From: Nothopassalora personata
Lineage: Eukaryota; Ascomycota; Dothideomycetes; Mycosphaerellales; Mycosphaerellaceae
Direction of reading: 5' to 3'
Length of the DNA: 64,000 nt
Assembly: GCA_033816765.1 (NCBI GenBank)
Contig: CM066289.1
Span: forward strand, 186,001 to 250,000
Shown here piece by piece: positions 11,301-20,109 of this stretch. The position numbers and the translations under genes are program-made. The notes beneath the pieces were generated by a model. It was given only the letters and a program-made list of their open reading frames with translations, searched no databases and was not told where the DNA came from. The stretch's first letter is position 1, and every line of letters starts with the position of its first letter.

Positions 11301-11399
11301 GTAGGGTAGACGCTACGAAGGCTCTAACTAAGAAGGGTAGCGACTAGGGAAAAGGTAGAGGACTAGAAGTAGGTCGCTCCTAAGTCCGAGTTTTCCTAA

Positions 11400-14300
11400 A
11401 GTCGACCCTTTAAGGCGAGTAGATATGTGTCTAGCGCGTTACTTACGAGGCGTAGTCGAGACTCGTAAGGGCTTTCGCGAGGCTACGTTTCTCCTAGATA
11501 ACTGTACGGATCTTAGCCTAGTGTCGTATAAGTATGTACTCCGACATTAAATGTAACCTATTAATAGGGTAAGGCTACCGAAGTTAGAGTCGTATACGCA
11601 CGACCTAGGGTATTGCTACGGCGCCTTTGCGGTTCGGCTACGACTCGCTAATAACGCGGGAGTAGAGCGCGTAAGTAACGCTATCTACTACGCGGTACCT
11701 ATAGGTAGGCTATTAGTAATTTTAGGTAGACCCTAGAGGCACCGTAATCGGATCGTAAAGAGCGATTGTAAGAACTAGTAGTACTACGGTATAGAGACGC
11801 CTACGATTTAGTAGCGTAACGCACGCGAGTTCCTTAAGGATCTCGAGAGCTTAAAGTAGGTTTATGCGATAAGTGTTCGGGCTATTACTATAGCAGTACC
11901 CGAAGGAGAGGGCCCCTCGTAGCCTAAAGAATTTATAGACTTCCGAGATATATACGTACCTAATGAGTAGGCGAAGCGTAAGATGCCCGACGGGGTTAAG
12001 TATACGATTAATCTCGTTAAAGGGAAGAAACCCCCTTTTAAGCCGCTATACTACTAGTCCTTAACTAAGCTAGAGGCCTTAAAGGAGTACCTTACGTAAG
12101 TAATAGAGAAGGGGTAGATTAGGCGATCCGTAAGCGAGGCGGGTACGCCTATCCTATTCGTACTAAAGAAGAATAGTACTCTTAGGCTCTATATAGACTA
12201 TAGAGGCTTAAATAAGATTATAGTAAAGAACCGATACCCCCTACCCCTAATTAGCGAGACGCTAGATAGGCTATTAGGTTCTAGGTTCTTTACTATAATC
12301 AATTTAAAGGACGCCTACTATCGTATCCCTATTAAGCGAGGCGATAAGTGGAAGACTACGTTTCGTACGCGATACGGACACTACGAGTACCTAGTAATGC
12401 CGTTCGGGTTAACTAACGCACTAGCAACCTTTTAAGGGTATATTAATAAGGCGCTAACCGGCTTAGTTAATAACATTTACGTAGTCTACCTAGATAATAT
12501 CCTTATCTATAGCGAGACGCGTAAGACACACGTGCGAGCCGTACGCGAAGTGCTTACGAGGCTACGGAAGTTTACTCTATTCGTAAACCCTAAGAAGTAT
12601 TACTTCTTCTAGGAGAGTATAGAGTTCCTTAGGTTTGTCGTAAGCGCAGTAGGCGTGTCGATAGATAGGAGTAGGGTAGCCGCTATCGAGGAATAGCCTA
12701 CACCTACGACCTTTTATAAGGTCTAGTCCTTCCTTAGGTTTTACAACTTCTACCGGCGTTTTATAGAAGGATACTTAAGGGTCTACAAGCCCCTAACGGA
12801 CCTACTAAAGGGATCTAAGGACGGTAAGAAGTAGGGCCCTCTTACGTGGACCTTAAGCGAAGAGTAGGCGTTTCGATAGCTTAAGGCCGGATTCTTAGGT
12901 GTACTAATACTTAGGTACTTCGGTCCTACGCTACGCACGCGAGTCGAAACCGACGCGTTAGGTTTCGCGATTGTAGGTATTATATCCTAATTGTTTAGTA
13001 CTAAGTAGCATCCTATCGCGTTCTATTTACGTAAGATAATACTAGCCGAGTGTAACTACGAGACGTACGATTAGGAGCTACTTATAGTAGTTAAGGCTTT
13101 TAAGTATTAGAGGCTATACTTAGAGGGCGCTACGTATACGGTGCGAGTACTAGTCGACTACGCTAACCTATAGGGCTTTATAATAGTAAAGTAGCTAAAT
13201 GGGCGGTAAGCTCGATAGGCTACGTTCCTATAGTCTTTTAATTTTATAGTAGAGTATCGGCCGGGTAAGACTAACCTAGCCGACGCGCCTTCGAGACGTA
13301 GTAACTACGTAGCTATAATGTAATAAACTTCGAACTTACTACCTACCTTATAAAGTAAGCTATCTTTCTAGAAGGAGTCTCTAGAAGGGATAAGCGAGCC
13401 GACGGTAAAGCGCGCGCTTACTACCTACGAGGCGATATAGGGCGACATAGGCGCGGTAATAGTAGTACGGAGAGGTGACCTTCCCTATTAAGATAAGCCG
13501 TCGTTACTAGTAGCAGTATACGCTATAGTAATATAGGGTTAAGCTTACAGCTCGACGGGTAAGTTAATCCTACTCTTAATAAAGATCGCGTAGTAGTAAG
13601 ATAACTAGTGTATCGTATACTTAGCGTAGGCGCTAAGCGCGAGGGACGCTAAGGGATAGTATATAAAGGATAACCTTATGTACTACGGAGACGCGATCGT
13701 AGTACCTAGGGATTACGTAATTAGGTCGCATCTAATTCGTATGTACTACGACGACGTCCTCGCGGGTTACTTTAGAAGGACGAAGACTAAAGAGCTATTA
13801 CGACGTAATTATTAGTAGGACTTACTTAGTACGGACGTAAAGCAATACGTCTAAGCCTATAGAACCTACTAGGGTTCGAAGGCTAAACGCTATCGACCCT
13901 ATAGTAGGCTATAACCGCTTCCTAGACCGGAGCGGCCGTAGTAGGAAATTACTATAGATTTTATTACGGACCTACCTCTAAGTACGCGAGCCGTTTACGT
14001 ATATAATACGATCCTAGTAATAGTCGATCGCTACTTAAAAATGAGCTTATACATCCCGACGACGAAGACTTGCATAGCCGTAGAGCTTACGAGGCTCCTA
14101 CGAGACGAAGTCGTACGACACTATAGTGTCCCGTTAGGCATAGTAAGCGACCGAGGTCCGGTCTTTACTAGTTAGTTTTAGAGTAACTTCTACTTCGAGG
14201 CGTGTGTAAAGCGTAAGCTATCTACGGCCTTTTACCCTTAGACTAACGGCTAAACTAAGAGGGTAAACTAAACCCTCGAATAATATCTTCGTTATTACTA

Positions 14301-15005
14301 TAGTAATAATTAAACTAAGTAGGCTAAGTAGCTTACAGTTACTAAATTCGTAGCTAATAATAGCATCTACCTAATACTACGGATAAGTCCGTTCGAGATA
14401 GCGTACGGTTAGCGACCTAAGATTGCCCCTACACTAACTAGATCTCGAGACGAGACCTAGGGGGGGGACGTACTAGTAGCGGTAATAGCTACGAGTCGTA
14501 TACGAAAACTACGCGCTATACTCGAGGAGCGATAGAAGGCTATAGTAGAAAGCTAGGCTCGCTACTATAATAAGACCTACTAAGCTAAGACCTACCGCGT
14601 AGGTAACTTAGTCCTATTATTAACGAAGAACCTTAAGTTAGTAGTGCTAAAGAAGAAGATAGGTCCGAAGTTTATCGGCCTATACCGCATTACGGACGCT
14701 ATCGGTTCGTAGGCGTACCGCCTAGCGCTACTAGCCGACTTAAGGCTCTATAACGTCTTCTATATCTCTCTCCTCGAGCCGTATATCGGTAGCAATAAGG
14801 ATAGACCCGTACCCCCCCTAGCTAATAAGGACGGAGAGTATAAGGTAGAGGTAGTACTAGATAGACGTAAGCGTAAGGGCAAGCTATAGTATCTAGTCTA
14901 GTAGAAGGACTAGCTAGAGGAGTATAATAGCTAGGAACCGGCGGAGGGCCTCGCGAATGCGGATCGCATAGTAGCCGACTATAAGGCGTTAAGGAGAAGC
15001 AAATA
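11400..15005 (+). pseudogene. pol: Gypsy B pol (protease region, RT, RNase H, integrase), RIP-inactivated
   Basis: RT is clear from about 11990: [20 protein letters not shown], then [15 protein letters not shown]. The active site at 12487-12498 reads YLDN in place of YLDD, a change explained by G-to-A in a TpG context. RNase H (VETDALGFAIVG, YETYD) lies at about 12930-13290. The integrase core is at about 13960-14400 (TILVIVDRYLKMSLYIPTTK, IVSDRGPVFTS). The frame ends near 15005 without an obvious chromodomain. Dozens of TAG/TAA stops and no plausible activity. The protease part (11400-11900) is poorly preserved. Confidence 0.85.
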
Positions 15006-15299
15006 AGACTAGTATAGGAGTACTAGAGTATAAATAAAACTTTTCTTAACTATAAACAAAATAAAAGCTAAAGAGTAGCGCGCCTACTAGGGGCCACGTA
15101 GAGTAGTAGTAGGCGAGGAGCCCGCGAGTAGCGTATAAGGCGAGCGCCTCAGTTGTCGTCGTCGCGTAGTAACTTAGGTAGGAATACCTAGTCGGCGGCG
15201 GTAGTATTAATGTTCTACGCCTATAGGAACTAGGACTACGTTTAGTAGGGTACACGTATACGAGGAACATGCGACTCACGGCGCGGCCGAGTTCGAATA

Positions 15300-16079
15300 G
15301 CCTATTAAGGGCGCGGTTCTACTCCTACTAGAGCGCGAGGGCTACGGCGGCGGGGGCGGTAGTAGTAGTAGCGGCGGCGGGGGCACGTATACGGGTCTCC
15401 CCGGCACGCTTATGCTTATAGGCATTAAACTACCTAATAGCCTATAGAAAGGGTTAGCCGAAGTATAGGAGACGTACTAGAGCCCCCCCCCCCGCGAGTA
15501 GTAGTCGACTCGTAGGAGCGAAGTAGTAACTTACCTCCGTAATGTCGTTACCTAGCTAGGCACATAGGCGGATCTACTCTACTAGCTCCTACTACTAGAG
15601 GTCTGTAGGCGCCTAGCCTATTATAGCCGTAAGGAAGTCGCGCTAGGAGCGCGCGGCGCGTAGGCGGCTTACTAGCGAGGCGATAGCGTAGCTAGTGTTA
15701 GGCGCGCACTTGTGTCTATTACGCCTATAGCGGCCGTACTTCTTTAGGAGCTCGCCGGTAGTAACACTATTACAGTTATCGGCTTCGTCTAGTAAGTAGT
15801 TAGTATACGAATCGTAGGCGGCGCGCGTAGAGACTTACCCTTAACGAAGTATAGGAGGTACCGTATATATATATTAATCCTCTACGAGAGCTTAGTAGCG
15901 GGCGAGGGCGTTAGTAGCTACGAGGGGGATGCTAGTCGCTTACGACCACTAGGCGTTCTAGGTACGTCGCGTACTAGAGCCGCCTAGCGGCGCTCGTCTT
16001 CTAAGGTAGTAGTAGTACTATCGCTACTAATACTACGGGAGGAGGCGGAGCGGCTAGAGGACGGAGACGAGTTAGACAT
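15300..16079 (-). pseudogene. Opposite-strand accessory ORF of gypsy B, RIP-inactivated
   Basis: Runs against gag-pol between integrase and the 3' LTR. ATG at 16079-16077 (minus), then a Ser-rich start (MSNSSPSSSRSASSRS), a middle block with TGELLKKYGRYRRNRHKC, a helical SLVSRLRAARSQRD-type segment, and a Pro/Ser-rich end. Stops plus one apparent frame change break it. Its counterpart in B' (58119-58780) keeps the same order and the peptide TGELLKKYxRYR, so the ORF is a conserved part of this family. No named family recognised. Confidence 0.65.
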
Positions 16080-16365
16080 AATAATAATGATGCTAGCGAG
16101 GCGCTTACGGTAAGGGTGCGGTACGGGTGCGTAGTAGTAGTATAACGGAGGTAGTACGCTAGGGAACGTACTAGGAGAATAGGGCTAGGTTAGGCTAGAG
16201 TTTTATACCCCTAACTAGCTACGTCGGTATAGTAACTAAGCCTTACTTACCTACACCTACATAACGACACGTACGTAACCCGTATGTAGGCCGTATAGTA
16301 ACTATAGTTCTAGAAGTACGTAGGAACCTCTACGTAGTAACTAGCGAGCTAAGGATAGCTCGTAC

Positions 16366-16380
16366 GGGAGGGGAGGCAAT
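16366..16380 (+). other. Polypurine tract of gypsy B
   Basis: GGGAGGGGAGGCAAT sits directly before the 3' LTR, the expected plus-strand priming site. B' has the equivalent AGAAGGGGAGGCAGT. Confidence 0.75.
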
Positions 16381-16576
16381 TGTAAGGGGTAGCCTAGTAG
16401 CTAACCCTTATATGTAGCCTTACATATAACATACGGTCGCGACCAGCTACTAAGCCGTACGTAATACGTATGCGTACACCTTACGACGCGCGATGCGTCT
16501 TAAACAAAAGGTAAGAATTAGTTCATCTACGACTAGTAGGTTGTAGGCGTACTATATATTGCGACATCCCTTAATA
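16381..16576 (+). repeat. 3' LTR of gypsy B
   Basis: Starts TGTAAGGGG and ends CCCTTAATA (TAACA in the 5' copy). Same length as the 5' LTR (196 bp); only transitions separate them. Confidence 0.9.
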
Positions 16577-17095
16577 CCTTTAGTCCTCTTTAGTACATAA
16601 CTTAAAGTGCTTCGTCGTCCTAATCGATAAGTTACGCGTATTCCTAGAATTTAGTAGTATATTCAGTAGTAGATGCCTTCTAGGTTAAATGCTAAATAAC
16701 ACGAACGGTAGTAGCAATCTTATTAGAGATACTAAAGACGCTCTTTATAGTATGTTTAAGATAGTTATATAACCTAAAGATTCCGTCGGCATTGTCTTCT
16801 CCGTTACTATCTAGGTATTTCCTAAGGAATAGTTTAACCTAATGCTATGCTCGTCCTCTTAAGAAGGTAGTAGTAAAGACTCGCTTAAGGTTCTTAGGTA
16901 TAGAGTTAAATAAGAAGTATATATCTATCTAAGAGACCTAAGTGTCGAACTTGTCTCGGTCGCTATAGTAGTATTCTAGCTTACTAACCTTAAGGGTATC
17001 GTTACCTATATAAGTAGCTAAGGCATTAATAGCATCGTTCGCGGTCTAAGGTCGTCGGGCTCTACTTGCTTTACTAGGGGCGGGTGTTCCCCGTT
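16577..17095 (-). pseudogene. gag: Gypsy A gag N-terminal part
   Basis: Minus-strand retrotransposon gag domain: NDTLKVSKLEYYYSDRDKFD, then IDIYFLFNSIPKN, RGRAQHQVKLFLRKYLDS and TTEYTTKFQEYAQLI. A homologous gag lies at 56990-57510 in gypsy D (KVTKLDLFYRDRAKFND). The frame is fairly open with a few RIP-type stops. It is cut at 16577 by gypsy B and resumes at 9983. Confidence 0.8.
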
Positions 17096-17133
17096 TACTC
17101 TATTAGTCTCCTATCGTAGAGGGCGTTTAAAGC

Positions 17134-17537
17134 TATTAGGTTTAGTATAACCTAATAATATCATAAGTCAAGAAGATAAGCTTAATCGGGTTTATTCTCG
17201 GGCCAATAGGAAGTCGAGGGAGAGTAATAAAGCAGTAGCTATCTTATCTTATAAAGACTAAGTAGTAGTAAGGTAGAGGTTAGGTTACGGTATATTCTAA
17301 ACAGTAATATTAAACAGTAAGTGAAACGCATCGAAACTATAAGGGATTCTTAGCGTTCCTAAATATAAAGGAGATTCGTAGATCTCGGTAATTAGTCTAA
17401 TTACTCTAAGCATAAGCAGTCTAATTAGTCTAAGCATAAGCAGTCTAATCGCCCTAAGTCTAAGCGCTTAGGTAGGATAAGTTACGTGCTCGTCTTATTC
17501 TCATAATTCTAGGGTCTATAAGAATCATTCCGTAACA
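17134..17537 (-). repeat. 5' LTR of gypsy A (404 bp, A-type U5)
   Basis: Same length and layout as the LTR at 749-1152; terminal CCGTAACA at the right, TATTAGG (from TGTTAGG) at the left. It retains more CA/TG dinucleotides in U3 than the 3' copies, so it is less RIP-mutated. Confidence 0.75.
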
Positions 17538-17639
17538 TAGAGCTCTTCCTCGGTAAGCTATATATCGTAGTAGTCCTCGTAGCGCTTTCTCTCGTAGTCT
17601 AGGCCCTAGTACTGTCGCATAATATAAGAGAAGTCGATA

Positions 17640-18000
17640 ACCTAGGGATAGCCTAGGTCTTACGCGCGATCGTAGTACTTAGTATAATTACTATCCTAAT
17701 TCATATTATAAACTTAGTAGTTACGGAGTTAGTATTAGGCTCCGGCTTAGTAGCCGTAGTAGCGTACGAGAAAGTGTCGACGACGGCGGCGATAGTATTG
17801 TTATAGGAAGAGGGATAGGCGTTAGCGAAACAGTATTAGACGGCGTTCGTACACGCCGAGGATAGGACTATATAGTACTTAGACGCCGAAGATGAATGCC
17901 GTATCTATAACCTTATTACCTTAGTGTACTTAAACTCGCTACTAGAACTAATTAGGGTCCGGGCCGTAGCCTAGCTGTCCGGGCTCTTAGGCCCTAGACA
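17640..18000 (+). pseudogene. Unidentified coding relic
   Basis: A plus-strand frame reads like protein between TAG/TAA stops that fall at probable Gln positions: AYEKVSTTAAIVLL, then ALAKQY, TAFVHAEDRTI, YLDAEDECRIYNLITLVYLN. I do not recognise it. It lies between gypsy A and the DNA transposon and may be what remains of the original locus or of another element. Confidence 0.35.
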
Positions 18001-18006
18001 TTTAAG

Positions 18007-18215
18007 CGGGCCTAGCTCCGCCCTTAGCCTACCTTCGTCGTAAAAGAACTATAAATGCATAAATTAATTCTATGCCCGAAATGCTTCGCCGAGTTATTAA
18101 GCCGAACGCGCGACTTATCGCATACGAGAAATAGCATTCGCCGTTATATTATATGTCTAAAACTGTCTTAATTATCTCGTTAGTACTCGTAGTATTACGG
18201 GCGGAGCTAGGCCCG
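18007..18215. repeat. MITE-like unit with 17-bp inverted ends
   Basis: CGGGCCTAGCTCCGCCC at 18007-18023 and its exact reverse complement at 18199-18215. The inside (about 175 bp) encodes a short stretch with CPKCFAEL and later HTRNSIRRYIICL, loosely zinc-finger-like. The motif GGCGGAGCTAGG resembles hAT-type termini, but no clear 8-bp duplication is visible. Confidence 0.5.
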
Positions 18216-18319
18216 TCTTATAGTCCGAGGCGTGGCTCTAATATGTAGCGCTATAGTGCGGGGAGAGACTCGATTCGGCTTCTCTAAAGCTCGTTATAGA
18301 CTAGCTAACGCGATTACGG

Positions 18320-18372
18320 CGGTGGCCTAGGCTTATAAAACCGGCAAATACGCGTATTCAAAATCCTTACTC
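18320..18372 (+). repeat. Left terminal inverted repeat of the DNA transposon
   Basis: Pairs with 23031-23086. The best-conserved part is GTGGCCTAGGCTT and ACCGGCAAATAC. Differences from the right end are mainly transitions. Confidence 0.75.
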
Positions 18373-18799
18373 GCTACACTCGCTCTTCCTTAATAATTAT
18401 TAATAATACTACTACGACTCGCTATTGTCGCACAATAATACTACTGCGACTCGCTATTATCGCCTATAATCGTAGCGAGTCGCGGCGGTATTGTCGCTTC
18501 CTCCTACTACGTAGGTAAGTTAGGCTCCTTAGTAATAGTAGATAGTAAGTATTAAGGAGCTTACCTTACTTACTATTATTACATTATAACGGCGGGTATA
18601 TTAACTTCTACTACTATTACTATTTCTTCCACTCTACACTTATCGATATGTATAAATCTAACTATAGACGACTTACTTAGCGATATTAGCCTTAGAACAA
18701 CGATAACGACAGCGATAGCGATAGCGACAGTACACCTAATCCGCGCTTACCCTTATAAACGCGGTTATTACTATAGCTTACGATAGCGTAAGTGCGATT

Positions 18800-19443
18800 C
18801 CAACTCGTTAGGCGTACGTAGGTAGACTAATGTTTAAACCTATAGTGTATACCGCCGCCCTCGTACCGCCGATACCGACGATTTCTACTACGTGAGCGAG
18901 TCGACATAGGCACAATGGCTAGGAGACTCGTAGAAGATAGACAAGGGTAGTGTAAAGGTTACGAAGAATAATTTACGTAAGTTCGACTAGGCTAGCCGTA
19001 TTATAGAGACTAAAGAGGGTATGTGTCTTATAGTAGACTCGCTATACTATATATACTAACTCGTATTAATAGGTGAGCCGGCTTAGACGGACTACGATAC
19101 GTGTAAGAGAGCTAGTGTACGCTATATAGTCTTTACTACTAATGCCGACAAGACTTACGCGTATTATAAGCGTTACGCGAAGGCTCGCTACAACTCTCGT
19201 AAGTTAGTTAAGGAGCCTAGCGAGTCTAACGAGTCTAGCAATGGTTTATTTAAGGCTATCGAGGGTGTTTTAACTACTTCTAGCGAGGCTAGCGAGTCTA
19301 GTACTCGCCCTACTAATAATACATCGACTCGCTTAGCCGCGGCGGAGGATCGTATTTAGCAATTGGAGGGTACTATTAGCCGCTTAATTGAATTTATTAG
19401 CGGTCTACTAGGTGACGAGTCAGTCGCTAAATTTCGCTCTTAG
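18800..19443 (+). pseudogene. ORF1 of the DNA transposon (unknown, basic and Ser-rich with C-terminal helix)
   Basis: Plus-strand frame with few stops: DDFYYVSES, SVKVTKNNLRKFDWA, TKEGMCLIVDSLYY, YDTCKRASVRYIVFTTNADK, AYYKRYAKARYN. It is followed by a Ser/Glu-rich linker and a helical C-terminus (LAAAEDRI, LEGTISRLIEFI) ending at about 19443. It diverges from the transposase on the other strand, so the element has two converging ORFs. It may be a DNA-binding accessory protein; this is inference. Confidence 0.5.
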
Positions 19444-20109
19444 TAATAATATAATATTAAGTAGTCTACCTCCTGTCTATGTACTACGAGTCTATACTTC
19501 CCTCTACTTTTTCGGTCTTAGCTACCTCGTAGATAGCTCGACAACAAGCCTATTTCTCGGTGCCTTTATACGCTAGTTATCGTTAGGTAGACTCTAAAGC
19601 AATAGCTACGAGTCTAGCTACGAGTCTAGCTACGAGTCTAGCTATGTAATTATCGAAGCACTAGTTACTACTATAGACTCGCTTAAGGCACTAGTTACTA
19701 CTATAGTCTCGCTTAAGGACTCCTTCTTAATCTCTCTAATTTAACTCGTAGCTAGACTCGTACGCTCTTCCTTTACCTTCTTAACTGATACTTCGCTAGC
19801 TAACGTACTTGCTAGCTTATTGCCTAAACCTTTCCCTATAAACACTAAATTCTACTATCGAGAGGGGGCTCTAAACCCCGTTAGCTACGGAGACGAAGAC
19901 GAAGAGGATTAAGGGCTACTAGCTATAAGATTAATACACTCTAGAGACTCGGCGATTAGAGTTATAGTATGTCGATACGGTAAGCTACGACTCGCTGGAC
20001 GCTTCTCGCTCTAGCTTACTATACTCGCTAAACGAGAAGTAGCCTAACTCGCTATAGTAGCCTAGCGAGCAATGCCCTAATCCGCTAGACGTACTATAGT
20101 ACTCGCTAC

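Larger units (their letters stand above)
9984..16576 (+). mobile_element. Gypsy B, complete nested Ty3/gypsy element with CCTTT target duplication
   Basis: 6593-bp plus-strand element with two 196-bp LTRs (9984-10179 and 16381-16576), inserted into the gag of gypsy A. The last five bases before it (9979-9983) and the first five after it (16577-16581) are both CCTTT. It contains gag, pol, an opposite-strand ORF after integrase, and a purine tract next to the 3' LTR. All coding parts are stop-ridden. It is younger than gypsy A by nesting. Confidence 0.9.
3923..17537 (-). mobile_element. Gypsy A, chromodomain Ty3/gypsy retrotransposon, interrupted by gypsy B
   Basis: Minus-strand chromovirus of about 7.0 kb once the nested gypsy B (9984-16576) is discounted. 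Order from 17537 downward: 5' LTR, gag, [gypsy B], gag C-terminus with a zinc knuckle, protease, reverse transcriptase, RNase H, integrase, chromodomain, then a 748-bp tail with an opposite-strand ORF and tRNA-like unit, then the 3' LTR. Every coding part has TAG/TAA stops at expected Gln/Trp sites. The outer flanks (TTTAG and TAGAG) do not form a target duplication, which fits the mismatched LTRs and suggests recombination. Confidence 0.8.

Noticed and set aside
15046..15279. 77-codon minus-strand frame with a hydrophobic C-terminus
   Set aside because: Overlaps the end of the gypsy B opposite-strand region but is not continuous with the conserved ORF and has no counterpart seen in B'.
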